This document shows, piece by piece, positions 45,615 through 55,287 of a stretch of 64,000 bases of DNA. Each line of letters opens with the position of its first letter. The stretch's first letter is position 1. Where the stretch lies: assembly GCF_008806955.1 (NCBI RefSeq), contig NZ_CP031727.1, forward strand, positions 1,488,001-1,552,000, given 5' to 3'. The notes under the pieces were generated by a model. That model made no database searches, was not told the origin of the DNA, and saw nothing but the letters and a program-made list of their open reading frames with translations. The stretch is from Cellvibrio sp. KY-YJ-3. Its GTDB lineage: Bacteria; Pseudomonadota; Gammaproteobacteria; Pseudomonadales; Cellvibrionaceae. A program made the position numbers and the translations under genes.

Positions 45615-47032
45615 TGCGACACCTCCGTTTTGTCAGTCGGTGTAATCGTGGTGGTGGCGTCCGGTTCTGAGCGGCGGCGATCAATGCCCTGAATAAATTG
45701 TTCGATTAAACGCGTGCCATTGGCATAGGACACGCCTTGGATATTGATCAGGCTTTGCAGGCTCATTTGGCTATCGTCAGTACTGGCGGTAATCAGGGTA
45801 AAGTCATAGAGGTCTTTGAATTTGTGATAGGCCTCGGTGCACACCAAGGCGCGCAGCGAAATAGCATTGTGGGTCACAAAACTCTCGGTGCAGGCGGCGG
45901 GTGTAATGGTGTCACTTTTGGCGGTGCTGTAAACCTGATCGGCGAACATTTGGCTGGCCAATTGGGAAAATTGCAGGCTGTTGAGTTTGCGATTACGCGC
46001 ATATTGGTGACGCATGGTCACATGACCGGTCTGCAAATCACCGGAGACAAAAATGGCCGATTCCATGGAGCAGTTGATACTTGCAACGGTATAGGCTTTT
46101 TTGGCTGAGCTGTCGGAGTTGCCCCAGCAGCGCACTTGATCGGATTCGCGCACCGGTACCGAATAGGGGCCGAGTTGTTTGATGCTGAAAGGTTTGTCGA
46201 GCAGGGTGTCTACCATTGCTGACTGATGCTGTAATAACTGCTCACCAATAATGGGTTTGAAATCGGTGGGCGCTGTCATCTCACTGGTGACGCGCGCCAG
46301 TAATTGCTGCACGTAGATTGCGGGCACCAAAAAACTCACCAATTCACCATCGCGGCGATGAGCGACGTTTACTCCCGCTACCTGACCGTCGGCGGTCACA
46401 TTGGGGCCGCCACTCATGCCCGGGTTAACCGGGCCGGTAAACATCAGCTGATCGGAAAACCCGCGCGCGCTGATGCCGTTGTAAGTACCTTCAGAAATGG
46501 TAAAACCCAAGTCCAGCGGGTTGCCGAGGGAGTAAAGTTTTTCACCCTGGCTCAAGCGCTCAAGCGGCGGCTGTTGGCTGCTGCCTGCTGCGTGGGGAAC
46601 GTTAAAAAAGCCAGTACCGTTACGGGCAATGCGCACTATCGCCAAATCATGCAGTACATCCACCGCCAGCAGTTCAATGGCACCACTTTTTCCCTGGGTG
46701 TCTTTGTATTCCCCAAAGTAGGTATCTGGTTCCAGCGCGATTTGCGAGATGACATGAAAGTTGGTTACCACCAAATTAGAGGTGCCAATCAAAAAGCCCG
46801 ATCCCACTGAAGATTGGCTATTACCGTTCTTCAGTAAAACGCGCAGTTGCAACAGATCCTGCTGCCCCGCGGCATACAGTTGCTGCGCAGTTGATGAAGG
46901 TTGTGCCGGAGTGGAAGCTGTTGTGGCAGGGGCTGCGGCACTGGTGGGCGGGTTGAGCTGCGCCAACACGGGAATACTAAGGCAGCTCGCCAAGGAGAGC
47001 GCGCAGGCCAGCAGGCGGTGCGAAGTAGTCAT
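45611..47032 (-). CDS. Exported trypsin-like serine protease (HtrA-like fold)
   Basis: A 473-residue protein with a signal peptide (LLACALSLASCLSIPVLAQ) and a chymotrypsin-fold domain: VGSGFLIG, the catalytic His in LVVTNFHVISQ, Asp in VLHDLAIVRI and Ser in NPGMSGGPNVTADGQVAGVN. No PDZ domain is evident; the C-terminal half (about 240-473) is a separate unassigned domain with four or so cysteines. The ATG at 47032 is preceded by AAGGAC. It is translationally coupled to the FHA membrane protein, so it may act with it in the envelope. Confidence 0.83.
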   Translation of the reverse strand: MTTSHRLLACALSLASCLSIPVLAQLNPPTSAAAPATTASTPAQPSSTAQQLYAAGQQDLLQLRVLLKNGNSQSSVGSGFLIGTSNLVVTNFHVISQIALEPDTYFGEYKDTQGKSGAIELLAVDVLHDLAIVRIARNGTGFFNVPHAAGSSQQPPLERLSQGEKLYSLGNPLDLGFTISEGTYNGISARGFSDQLMFTGPVNPGMSGGPNVTADGQVAGVNVAHRRDGELVSFLVPAIYVQQLLARVTSEMTAPTDFKPIIGEQLLQHQSAMVDTLLDKPFSIKQLGPYSVPVRESDQVRCWGNSDSSAKKAYTVASINCSMESAIFVSGDLQTGHVTMRHQYARNRKLNSLQFSQLASQMFADQVYSTAKSDTITPAACTESFVTHNAISLRALVCTEAYHKFKDLYDFTLITASTDDSQMSLQSLINIQGVSYANGTRLIEQFIQGIDRRRSEPDATTTITPTDKTEVSQ

Positions 47033-47211
47033 GAATGTCCTTAGGTTATCGGCTGGTGATAATGCACTCATGGAGGGCATTAGGTGAAAATGAAGCTATG
47101 ACGAATAGTAGCGACAATCTATCACCCCCGGTAGGTGTATAGCGCAGGATTTATCCCTGCTTTACGTATGCGCAGTGATTTACGTAACCCCGCGCTGCAG
47201 GGTTCATCGGT

Positions 47212-47919
47212 TTAGTGATCGGGCGTGCGCGCCAGCGCCCAGACATCCACCCGCGCCGCGCCCGCTTTGATCAGCAGCTCGCTTAAACAGCGCGCCGTTG
47301 CCGTGGTGGTTACCACGTCATCGATCAGCGCCACATGTGCACCTTTTAACAGCGGTCGATATTTGGGGGTGATCTCAAAGGCGCGACGTAAATTGCCCTG
47401 CCGCTCGCGTCGGCTAAGACCTTTTTGCGAGTGGCCATGCTGTTGGCGCTGTAATGCATTTACCAGTGGCAGCTTTAATCCTTGGGCGATGGGGTAGGCC
47501 AGTAGTTCACTTTGATTAAATCCGCGCTGCCAGCGCTTGCGCCAATGCATGGGCACCGGCACCACAAAATCCGGTCGTGTTACTTGCTGGCAGTGGTGCA
47601 GTAAGAGCTGAGCGAGTTGTTTGCCGCTGCTTAGCTGGCGCCGGTATTTGAATTGATGGATCAAAAAGTCGAGTGGATGGCTGTATTCGTAAGGAATACA
47701 GCATTGGCTAAACGCCGGTGGTTGGCGCACGCAGTGACCGCACAAGGGCGCATCGCTAGCCAGTGGAATACTGCACTGTGCGCAGCACCAGCGGTGTTGA
47801 TCCAAACGTGGTAGTGACCGCTCACATTCGCTGCAGATACTGTCTTTATTGGTTTGGCCGCAGAGCAGGCACGGCTGGGGCAATAATCGTTGGAAGCCAT
47901 TTTTAAGCAAGTGCCACAT
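47212..47919 (-). CDS. comF: ComF family amidophosphoribosyltransferase-like protein
   Basis: A 235-residue ComF/GntX homologue needed for DNA uptake in competent bacteria. The N-terminus has paired zinc-ligand cysteines (CLLCGQTNKDSICSEC, CCAQC, CGHC). The C-terminus has a phosphoribosyltransferase fold with FVVPVPMHWRKRWQRGFNQSELLA and the PRPP loop VALIDDVVTTTATARCLSELL. It lies next to and divergent from bioB, an arrangement also seen in Pseudomonas. The type IV pilus genes of this window would supply the uptake machine, but competence is not shown. Confidence 0.93.
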   Translation of the reverse strand: MWHLLKNGFQRLLPQPCLLCGQTNKDSICSECERSLPRLDQHRWCCAQCSIPLASDAPLCGHCVRQPPAFSQCCIPYEYSHPLDFLIHQFKYRRQLSSGKQLAQLLLHHCQQVTRPDFVVPVPMHWRKRWQRGFNQSELLAYPIAQGLKLPLVNALQRQQHGHSQKGLSRRERQGNLRRAFEITPKYRPLLKGAHVALIDDVVTTTATARCLSELLIKAGAARVDVWALARTPDH

Positions 47920-47998
47920 ACAGGGTCCTTGTATTGTGTGTGAGTCGAGCGCCCGAGCGGCTCATTGTCGATAGTGGTTTTGCCTTTGTCAAAAATGA

Positions 47999-48032
47999 TT
48001 AGTAAACCAAAAAAGTTTTTTTGGTTGACAGC
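47999..48032. promoter_or_regulatory. Putative BirA operator at bioB
   Basis: TTAGTAAACC and GGTTGACAGC are separated by 14 bases (A6-G-T7), making a near-perfect palindrome of the AAACC-N14-GGTT type used by BirA. The right half overlaps the -35 box TTGACA (48025-48030). Binding of biotinyl-AMP-BirA would block transcription. Confidence 0.72.
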
Positions 48033-48052
48033 TTTTACCTCTCCGCTAAGAT
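48025..48052 (+). promoter_or_regulatory. Predicted bioB promoter
   Basis: TTGACA (48025-48030, consensus) and TAAGAT (48047-48052) are 16 bases apart. It lies 36 bases before the bioB ATG and overlaps the BirA-like site. Confidence 0.75.
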
Positions 48053-48088
48053 GCGTTATCTGTTTCCTGAACCTATGGACGCCCTCTT

Positions 48089-49147
48089 ATGAACGCCAGC
48101 TTTGCCCCCACCATTCGCCACGACTGGACACGCGCCGAAATTCTCGCCCTGTTTGAACTGCCCTTTAGCGACCTGATGTTTCAGGCGCAAAGTGTACATC
48201 GCGCCTACTTCAACCCCAATGAGGTGCAAGTCAGTACGCTCTGTTCGATCAAAACCGGCGCCTGCCCCGAAGATTGCGCCTACTGCCCGCAATCAGCCCG
48301 TTACGACACCGGCCTTGAGCGCGAAAAATTGATGGCAGTGGAAAAGGTAATCGAAGAAGCCAAGGCCGCCAAAGCCTCAGGTGCGACCCGCTTTTGTATG
48401 GGTGCGGCGTGGCGTTCACCCAAGAACAAAGACATGCCCTACGTGACTACCATGGTGAAAGGCGTTAAAGAACTGGGTCTGGAAACTTGTATGACCCTGG
48501 GTATGCTCGATCAGGATCAGGCGCAGGAACTGGCCGATGCTGGTCTGGACTACTACAACCACAACCTTGATACCTCGCCTGAATACTACGGCGAAATTAT
48601 CACCACCCGCACCTATCAAGACCGCTTGGAAACACTCGCCAATGTGCGTAAGGCGGGCATGAAAGTCTGCTGTGGCGGTATTGTCGGTATGGGCGAAGAG
48701 GAAAGTGATCGTGCAGGTTTGTTGCAACAGCTGGCGAATATGGCCGATCACCCAGAATCCGTGCCAATTAATATGTTGGTGAAAGTGGGTGGCACCCCGC
48801 TGGAAAACGAAGCCGATCTCGATCCGCTCGATTTCATTCGCACCATCGCCGTCGCGCGTATTCTTATGCCGCAATCCCACGTGCGTTTATCTGCCGGTCG
48901 CGAACAAATGAACGAGCAGACGCAGGCTATGGCATTCCTTGCGGGCGCCAACTCGATTTTCTACGGCGAAAAATTACTGACTACACCCAACCCCGAAGCC
49001 AACAAAGACATGCAGCTGTTTAAAAAGCTCGGCATCAAACCCGAAGCTTACGAAGTGCATGAAGATGAAAGCGAACAGGAAGCGGCGATAGTCAATAAAC
49101 TGCAAGAAACCGCACTGGATTCGATGTTTTATAACGCCGCAAAATAG
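48089..49147 (+). CDS. bioB: Biotin synthase
   Basis: Radical-SAM enzyme (352 aa) that inserts sulfur into dethiobiotin. The [4Fe-4S] site is in [18 protein letters not shown] (CxxxCxxC), and the [2Fe-2S] ligands are further on (conserved Arg/Cys stretch in LSAGREQM). It heads the bioB-bioF-bioHC-bioD operon, behind a BirA-like operator. bioA is not in the window. The next gene starts 64 bases after the stop. Confidence 0.97.
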   Translation: MNASFAPTIRHDWTRAEILALFELPFSDLMFQAQSVHRAYFNPNEVQVSTLCSIKTGACPEDCAYCPQSARYDTGLEREKLMAVEKVIEEAKAAKASGATRFCMGAAWRSPKNKDMPYVTTMVKGVKELGLETCMTLGMLDQDQAQELADAGLDYYNHNLDTSPEYYGEIITTRTYQDRLETLANVRKAGMKVCCGGIVGMGEEESDRAGLLQQLANMADHPESVPINMLVKVGGTPLENEADLDPLDFIRTIAVARILMPQSHVRLSAGREQMNEQTQAMAFLAGANSIFYGEKLLTTPNPEANKDMQLFKKLGIKPEAYEVHEDESEQEAAIVNKLQETALDSMFYNAAK

Positions 49148-49211
49148 TTCGCATTTTGTCTTCTCTCAATGGCGGCTTGCTGCGCTAAGCCGCCCTACAT
49201 GTACTGCATTC

Positions 49212-50405
49212 ATGTCTTCTCATCTCGATCAAACTCTCGCTCCTGCCCTTGCTGAACGCCGTGCGGCGCATTTGTATCGCACGCGCAAATTATTGCAGTC
49301 ACCGCAAACGCCACAAGTGGTTGTTGATGGCAAAAGTTACCTCGCGTTTTGCAGTAACGATTATTTAGGGCTGGCCAATCACCCGGAGGTGATTTCTGCA
49401 CTGCAAAAATCGGCAGCAAAATTCGGCGTGGGCAGCGGCGCATCGCATTTGGTGGCGGGGCATTCGAGCGAACATCACGCATTGGAAGAAGAGCTGGCCG
49501 CATTTACCGGGCGCGAACGCGCACTGTTATTTTCCACCGGCTACATGGCCAATATGGGCGCCATTACCGCGCTGGTCGGGCAGGGCGATGCAGTCTTTGA
49601 GGATCGGTTAAATCACGCCAGTTTATTGGATGCGGGTTTATTAAGCGGCGCGCGCTTCCAGCGATTTTTGCACAATGATCTGCAGAATTTGCAAAATCGT
49701 CTGGATAAAACCGACGCGCAGCGAAAATTAATTGTGGTTGATGGCGTATTCAGTATGGACGGCGATTGTGCGCCACTGCCGGAACTCGCTGTAGTCGCAA
49801 AAAAAAATAATGCTTGGTTGATGGTGGATGATGCCCACGGTTTTGGCTGCTTGGGAAAAACTGGTGCGGGCAGCTGTGAACATTTTGGTTTAACACAAAA
49901 TGATGTGCCGATTTTAATGGGTACACTCGGCAAAGCGGCGGGCAGTTTTGGCGCTTTTATCGCAGGCAGCGAAACGCTAGTTGAAAGCCTGATCCAATTT
50001 GCGCGCCCCTATATTTACACCACGGCTATGCCGCCAGCAGTTGCTGCCGCCACGCGTGCGAGTTTGCGTTTAATTCAAACCGAGCACTGGCGCCGTGAGC
50101 ATCTTAATAAATTAATTGCGCATTTTCGTGCGGGCGCGCAAGCACTGAATTTGCAATTAATGGATTCCTTCTCGCCCATTCAGCCAATTGTTATCGGTGA
50201 TGAAGCAAATGCGTTATTGATATCGCAAAAACTCGCGGAGCGCGGCATTTTAATTATTGCGATTCGCCCGCCGACAGTGGCTGTTGGTAGCTCGCGCTTG
50301 CGTATTACTTTTTCGGCGGAGCACAGTATTGCGCAGGTGGATCAACTATTAACAGCGCTGGCAGAAATCATGCGGGGAATTGGGGGCGAGGCGGCGCATG
50401 AGTAA
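49212..50405 (+). CDS. bioF: 8-amino-7-oxononanoate synthase
   Basis: PLP enzyme (397 aa) that condenses pimeloyl-ACP with alanine. Features are [62 protein letters not shown] (substrate/PLP pocket) and the Schiff-base lysine in [15 protein letters not shown]. The length is standard. The stop (TAA) overlaps the bioHC ATG by eight bases, which suggests tight coupling and matched amounts of enzyme. Confidence 0.97.
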   Translation: MSSHLDQTLAPALAERRAAHLYRTRKLLQSPQTPQVVVDGKSYLAFCSNDYLGLANHPEVISALQKSAAKFGVGSGASHLVAGHSSEHHALEEELAAFTGRERALLFSTGYMANMGAITALVGQGDAVFEDRLNHASLLDAGLLSGARFQRFLHNDLQNLQNRLDKTDAQRKLIVVDGVFSMDGDCAPLPELAVVAKKNNAWLMVDDAHGFGCLGKTGAGSCEHFGLTQNDVPILMGTLGKAAGSFGAFIAGSETLVESLIQFARPYIYTTAMPPAVAAATRASLRLIQTEHWRREHLNKLIAHFRAGAQALNLQLMDSFSPIQPIVIGDEANALLISQKLAERGILIIAIRPPTVAVGSSRLRITFSAEHSIAQVDQLLTALAEIMRGIGGEAAHE

Positions 50406-51948
50406 CCTGGTATTAATTCACGGCTGGGGCTGCGACAGCCGCACCTGGCAGCCGCTAATGCCCGCACTGCAAAATATCGCCACTGTTACCTTGATTGATT
50501 TGCCCGGTTTCGGCGCAAGTCCGGTATTGCCGGAATTTTCGTTGGATGCAGTGCTCGATAAAATTGCTGCACAACTACCACAAAATTCAGTTGTTATGGG
50601 TTGGTCGTTGGGCGGAATGCTAGCGGTGCAATTGGCGGTGCGTTACCCGCAAAAAATAAGCGGCGTTATTTCGCTCGCGGCCAATCTTAAATTTGTCGCG
50701 ACGGCCGATTACCGATCAGCGATGCCGCCTGCGATAAATAACAATTTCAATAACAGCTTTGCGCAAGATCCGCAGGCAAGTTTAAAAGTATTTGGTGGTT
50801 TGTTAGCGCAGGGCGATGAGCACGAACGCGCATTACTCAAACAATTGCGCCGCACTGAAACCGGCGAAATAAATCCGAATTGGCTAGAAGCGCTGGAGCT
50901 ATTAGCGCAGCTGGATAATCGCGCTGCATTTGCGCAATTAACCGTGCCGGGGTTGCATCTGCTCGCCGAAAACGATGCGTTAGTTCCAGTGTCTGCCGCA
51001 AAAACGATGGTGGAATTGAATTCGCAGCAGCAGATTGTGGTGCTAGAAAATACCGCCCACGCACTGCATTGGAGTCGCCCTCAAGCGGTGATTGGTGCGG
51101 TGACTGATTTTTTATTGCCGCAATTTTCGCAAGTAAAAACATCGACGCTGTTAGATAAAAAAAAGATCGCCCACTCTTTCGGCCGCGCCGCTGCAACTTA
51201 TGATTCAGTCGCGCAATTACAGCGCGATGTGGGCGCTGAACTTTTTCTACAGTTGCCAGAGAATTTGCCTGCTAATGCCCGCATTCTGGATGTGGGTTCC
51301 GGTACCGGTTTTTTTACCGCCCTGCTCGCCCAGTGCTACCCACAGGCGCAAGTGATTGGTTTGGATCTGGCGGAGGGCATGTTGCACTTTGCGCGCAATA
51401 CTCTGCCCGATGCAATTCACTGGCTGTGTGGCGATGCGGAAAATTTGCCACTGGCCAATAACAGTGTTGATGTCATTTTTTCCAGCCTGGCGATCCAGTG
51501 GTGCAATAATCTGTCGCAGTTAATGGCGGAATTGCAGCGGGTATTAAAGCCGGGTGGTCGCGTCCATATCGCTACACTTGGCCCCGCTACGCTGCATGAA
51601 TTAAAAGCAGCTTGGCAAACAGTGGATAATTATGTGCACGTTAATCGCTTTCAGCCGGTTGGTGAATTAACCGCAGCGCTAGCGCAGGGCGGCTTGCAAT
51701 TGGAACAGTTGCAGGCACAAGAGCGGGTACTTTATTTTGCGCGTGTGGCAGATTTAACTCGTGAGCTAAAAGCGCTCGGCGCGCACAATATTAATAGCGG
51801 TAAACCAGAAGGGCTTACCAGTCGTGCACGGTTATTAGCCTTTAAAAATGCTTACGAACAGTTTCGTACTTCGCAGGGTTTGCCCGCCAGTTACGATGTT
51901 ATTTATTTATCCGCTATCCAATCGAGCGCAGGCAAATCCCATGGCTAA
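50398..51948 (+). CDS. bioHC: BioH-BioC fusion: pimeloyl-ACP methyl ester esterase and malonyl-ACP O-methyltransferase
   Basis: A single 516-residue frame joins two biotin enzymes. Residues 1-240 are an alpha/beta-hydrolase like BioH, with GWSLGGM (Ser70), ENDALVPV (Asp193) and NTAHALHW (His221) as a complete triad. After a short polar linker (about 241-256), residues 257-516 are a SAM methyltransferase like BioC, with [25 protein letters not shown] and [11 protein letters not shown]. BioC methylates malonyl-ACP to start pimelate synthesis, and BioH removes the ester at the end. The frame is uninterrupted and overlaps bioF and bioD. Confidence 0.92.
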   Translation: MSNLVLIHGWGCDSRTWQPLMPALQNIATVTLIDLPGFGASPVLPEFSLDAVLDKIAAQLPQNSVVMGWSLGGMLAVQLAVRYPQKISGVISLAANLKFVATADYRSAMPPAINNNFNNSFAQDPQASLKVFGGLLAQGDEHERALLKQLRRTETGEINPNWLEALELLAQLDNRAAFAQLTVPGLHLLAENDALVPVSAAKTMVELNSQQQIVVLENTAHALHWSRPQAVIGAVTDFLLPQFSQVKTSTLLDKKKIAHSFGRAAATYDSVAQLQRDVGAELFLQLPENLPANARILDVGSGTGFFTALLAQCYPQAQVIGLDLAEGMLHFARNTLPDAIHWLCGDAENLPLANNSVDVIFSSLAIQWCNNLSQLMAELQRVLKPGGRVHIATLGPATLHELKAAWQTVDNYVHVNRFQPVGELTAALAQGGLQLEQLQAQERVLYFARVADLTRELKALGAHNINSGKPEGLTSRARLLAFKNAYEQFRTSQGLPASYDVIYLSAIQSSAGKSHG

Positions 51949-52636
51949 AAAAGTATTTTTTATCGCCGGTACTGATACCAATGTGGGTAAAACATTGGTC
52001 GCGGCTGGTTTATTAGTTGCGGCAAAAAATCTCGGGCTGACCACTGCCGCGTTAAAACCGGTTGCGGCGGGCTGTGAAAAAACTGACAGTGGTTTGCGCA
52101 ATGCGGATGCACTTTTACTGCAATCCGTTATCACCGAGACCATGGTCTACGAACAAATTAATCCGATTGCATTGGAAGCCGCTATAGCGCCCCATATTGC
52201 TGCGCAACAGGAAAAGCGTGTGCTCTCGGCGGATCGTTTGGCGGGCTTTTGTCGTGGTAGTTTAAATCAGGCTAATGTCACGCTTATTGAGGGTGCAGGC
52301 GGCTGGCGTGTACCCTTAAATCCAAGCGAAACCATGGCTGACCTTGCGCGCATTTTGCGTCTGCCGGTTATTCTGGTGGTGGGTGTGCGTTTGGGCTGTA
52401 TCAATCACGCGTTGCTCACCGTGGAGGCGATTCGCAACGACGGTTTAACCCTCGCCGGTTGGGTCGCCAATTGTGTGGATGCAGATATGCCGGTACTGCA
52501 GGAAAATATCCAAAGTTTGGCCGCGCGTATTCCCGCCCCCTGTTTGGGAGTTGTACCCTGGTTGGATGCGGCACAGCCCGAGGCAGTGGCGGTGGCATTG
52601 CACACTGAATCTGTCGCGCATTTATTTAGCAATTAA
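51941..52636 (+). CDS. bioD: Dethiobiotin synthetase
   Basis: ATP-dependent enzyme (231 aa) that closes the ureido ring of dethiobiotin using CO2. The P-loop is FFIAGTDTNVGKTLVAAGLL. Further blocks are ALKPVAAGC (diaminopelargonate site), LIEGAGGWRVPLN (magnesium/ATP) and VVGVRLGCINHALLTVEAI. The ATG at 51941 lies eight bases inside the end of bioHC. It is the last recognised biotin gene here; a 25-base gap leads to the DUF2459 lipoprotein gene. Confidence 0.96.
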   Translation: MAKKVFFIAGTDTNVGKTLVAAGLLVAAKNLGLTTAALKPVAAGCEKTDSGLRNADALLLQSVITETMVYEQINPIALEAAIAPHIAAQQEKRVLSADRLAGFCRGSLNQANVTLIEGAGGWRVPLNPSETMADLARILRLPVILVVGVRLGCINHALLTVEAIRNDGLTLAGWVANCVDADMPVLQENIQSLAARIPAPCLGVVPWLDAAQPEAVAVALHTESVAHLFSN

Positions 52637-52661
52637 TTGTCGCTCAAACGCTAACTGGATA

Positions 52662-53357
52662 ATGATGAGCCACTCAGTGCGAATGTTGTTTTGTTTATTG
52701 TTGCTGCCGGTTTTATCGGCCTGCAGCAGTATGCCCAACAAACAAAAAATTCCTATCGCCAATACTGAGCACACACTCTATTTTATTTATCGCGAATGGC
52801 ACACCAGCATTATGCTGGATGCCGCCACCGTTTCCCGTTACAGCCAACATTTGCAGGCGGAGGCCGCCGGCCAGCAGTTTGTGCGCATCGGCTGGGGCGA
52901 TGGCGATTATTTCACCGGCAAAAGCAAATCCTTCGGTGCGGCGACCAAGGCGCTGCTGGCTTCGGATTATTCCGCGCTGCAGGTGCTGACCTATGCGCAA
53001 TCGCCCTTTGGGCAAATTCCACCTGATACCCGCGTAGCTATTGCCATTAGTGATAAAGGGATTCGCCGGTTGATTCGCTACCTCGATAAGTCCTTTGCGC
53101 TGGATGCCTCCGGCAACATAATTTCCTTGCCTTCCTATGCAACAGATACCGGCCATTTTTATCAGTCCAGCGGCGATTACGGCCTGTTTAGCAATTGCAA
53201 TACCTGGAGTAGTCGCGCACTACAAGCGGCAAAATTGCCGGTGCGCAGCGGTTTGCAGCTCACCGCACAAAGTGTGTTTGAGCAGGCTCGTTTTATCTCC
53301 AACTATCAGCAATCACTCGGTTTGATTGAGCAGGGCTCTTTGGCAACAGCAGAATAA
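52662..53357 (+). CDS. DUF2459 lipoprotein
   Basis: A 231-residue predicted lipoprotein (VRMLFCLLLLPVLSAC lipobox). The family pattern shows YREWHTSIMLDA, FVRIGWGDGDYFTG, and a late DYGLFSNCNTWSSRALQAAKLPV. The conserved His and Cys-Asn in these motifs hint at a cysteine-type enzyme fold, but no activity is established for DUF2459. It begins 26 bases after bioD and could be co-transcribed with the biotin operon, perhaps only by proximity. Confidence 0.82.
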   Translation: MMSHSVRMLFCLLLLPVLSACSSMPNKQKIPIANTEHTLYFIYREWHTSIMLDAATVSRYSQHLQAEAAGQQFVRIGWGDGDYFTGKSKSFGAATKALLASDYSALQVLTYAQSPFGQIPPDTRVAIAISDKGIRRLIRYLDKSFALDASGNIISLPSYATDTGHFYQSSGDYGLFSNCNTWSSRALQAAKLPVRSGLQLTAQSVFEQARFISNYQQSLGLIEQGSLATAE

Positions 53358-53527
53358 TTGACGGTTATATTGTTTCGTTTTTTACATCCAACTCATCTTA
53401 AAAATGCCAATTCAGGCGGCAATTCTGGCTGTTTTTTATTCGTTCTTGGCGTAGACTTACCTTCAATAGTGGGGAAGATGCGTCCAAGGCGGCTTCCTTG
53501 TCATCCATTATTTAAGAGGGTAAGCGG

Positions 53528-53785
53528 ATGGACGTAGGTTCTGTAGTCAACCAAGGGTTGATTGGCATGCAAAAAAGCCAGTCATCCATGTTGCAGTCGG
53601 CGCAGCAGATTGCGCAGGCGGGTACTACCCAGCGTGCGGATGCCCCCGCCGCTAACTCCCAGTCGCAAGACCTCGCGTCGTCACTGGTGAATCTCAAAGT
53701 TCAAAGTCAGGTATTTGATAGCTCGGCCAAAGTGGTTAAGGCGGCTGATGAAATGATTGGCACATTGCTGGATGTGAGGGCCTAG
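53528..53785 (+). CDS. Small protein with flagellar-rod-like C-terminus
   Basis: An 85-residue protein without a signal peptide. The C-terminal half, NLKVQSQVFDSSAKVVKAADEMIGTLLDVRA, resembles the C-terminal helix of flagellar rod/hook proteins (FlgC/FlgG-type ...NAKVIKTADEMLGTLL). The N-terminal half is Gln/Ser/Ala-rich and lacks the rod N-terminal helix. No flagellar genes are nearby. Similar orphan proteins are annotated as putative motility proteins. It may be co-transcribed with the following SprA-like gene (44 bases between). Confidence 0.65.
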   Translation: MDVGSVVNQGLIGMQKSQSSMLQSAQQIAQAGTTQRADAPAANSQSQDLASSLVNLKVQSQVFDSSAKVVKAADEMIGTLLDVRA

Positions 53786-53829
53786 TGCTAAAGGCTTGTG
53801 CCGGAAAGATGCTGAGTGAGGTGATCTGA

Positions 53830-54765
53830 GTGATCAGTAGTATTCCTTCTAGCTTCGCCAATACCATAGCGCCCTTTGCGCCGGTGGGGCGCGCACCTGT
53901 TAGTCAGGAAAGTACAGATCTTAAATCGTCCAGTTTCCGCCCTGCAGAGCAGCTGGCAGAGTCGGGGCGTACTCTCAATCGTCGCTTTCCCGATGAGCGC
54001 CCTAACGATGATGTCGAGCGCGACCGCGTTGAACGCGGTGCTCAGGAAGCACAATCAAGAAACGCCAGCAGCGATGAACAGTTAAAAGCTGAGCGTGAAC
54101 AGATTCAGGAATTGGCCGCGCGTGACCGCGAAGTTCGCGCTCATGAGCAGGCTCATGCATCGGTGGCCGGTCAATATGCTCGCGGTACCAGTTATACCTA
54201 TCAGCGCGGCCCCGATGGCGTAAGTTATGCCATCGGCGGTGAAGTGCAAATTGATACCAGTCCTATTCCCGGCGATCCTGAAGCGACACTGCGCAAAGCA
54301 CAGCAAATTCGCCGTGCTGCCAATGCGCCGGCTGAGCCTTCCTCACAGGACGCACGCGTCGCCGCACAAGCTGCACAAATGGAGCAGCAGGCTCGTGTCG
54401 AATTGCGCCAGCAGCAGGCGATTGAATCCGAGCAGCAAACTGCGGAAGCGCGGGGTGATACCCAAGCAGCTGCGTCGGTCGATGAATCCAGTCAAACGGA
54501 TACCCTGCAGACTGAGGCTCAGCGCGCCGAAGCAGAAAAAGAAGCCGAGGCCAGAAAAGAGCGTTTGGCCGAAGAAGAGCAGCGCCTACAGGCTGACCAG
54601 CAGCGCTTTGAGGCTGAACAGCGTCAGTTGGATCAGCGCCAGGCGCGCGCGGAGTTGTTTAACGAAACTGCCCGGCGCAATATCGATATCAACCGCCGCC
54701 TGTTAGAAATTGGTGTGTTTGAGGCTGGTCCTACCGTGGGAAGTTTGTTAAATAAAACTGTGTAA
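53830..54765 (+). CDS. SprA-related putative metalloprotease
   Basis: A 311-residue protein of the SprA-related (PF12118-like) group. The likely zinc motif is REVRAHEQAHASVAGQYARG, followed by YTYQRGPDGVSYAIGGEVQIDTSPIPGDPEATLRKAQQI, the family's signature block. The long C-terminal region (about 190-290) is a highly charged coiled coil rich in Glu, Gln and Arg. There is no obvious signal peptide. The GTG start has a GAGG upstream. The protease function is named from the family only and is untested. Confidence 0.72.
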   Translation: MISSIPSSFANTIAPFAPVGRAPVSQESTDLKSSSFRPAEQLAESGRTLNRRFPDERPNDDVERDRVERGAQEAQSRNASSDEQLKAEREQIQELAARDREVRAHEQAHASVAGQYARGTSYTYQRGPDGVSYAIGGEVQIDTSPIPGDPEATLRKAQQIRRAANAPAEPSSQDARVAAQAAQMEQQARVELRQQQAIESEQQTAEARGDTQAAASVDESSQTDTLQTEAQRAEAEKEAEARKERLAEEEQRLQADQQRFEAEQRQLDQRQARAELFNETARRNIDINRRLLEIGVFEAGPTVGSLLNKTV

Positions 54766-54846
54766 CGCGTCTTTGTTAGCTTTTTAAACAGATTGCACAA
54801 CAAAGCGGCGCATGCGGGTTTTATTTACATTTAGCTATAATATCTC

Positions 54847-54875
54847 TTGACCGCACATGGGGGTCTCCCTATAAT
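54847..54875 (+). promoter_or_regulatory. Promoter of the initiator-tRNA/rimP-nusA transcript
   Basis: TTGACC (54847-54852) and TATAAT (54870-54875) are 17 bases apart, an almost consensus sigma-70 promoter, 42 bases before the tRNA. Confidence 0.85.
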
Positions 54876-54916
54876 TCGCGGCCTCACTTGAGCAGTTAGC
54901 AATTGTGAGTTTCAGT

Positions 54917-54993
<77 letters not shown>

Positions 54994-55003
54994 AAATTCT
55001 TTG

Positions 55004-55136
55004 CTTCTTGTTAGATTGTTTGACAAGAAACAGGTTGAGATAAGGGACTCCCGTTTCTCGCCAATAACAAGAAGTATTGAATTTGCTTTGTTATAAAGCA
55101 GATTCAAGTCGAGAAGCCCCTTTATGGGGCTTTTTT
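55004..55136 (+). promoter_or_regulatory. Structured leader with a terminator before rimP
   Basis: After the tRNA the RNA can form CTTCTTGTTA/TAACAAGAAG (55004-55013 with 55065-55074, perfect). The 5' arm can pair instead with ACAAGAA at 55023-55029. A second hairpin follows (55077-55107). An intrinsic terminator comes next, AAGCCCC-TTTAT-GGGGCTT plus T6 (55114-55136). This could attenuate the nusA operon, which is NusA-regulated in E. coli. The regulatory role is inferred. Confidence 0.6.
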
Positions 55137-55287
55137 GTATTTATTGTTTTTGTGTTTGTCGTCTCTGGGCTAAGCCCCATCACGCAGGCCTGGGTGATGA
55201 ATGAAGTAATCGTTCGAATGGGCCTTGTGCCCATTTTTGTTTTTTGGGCTGCTACTTTTGCAGGCCTGGTTTATTGCGGATTAAAGC

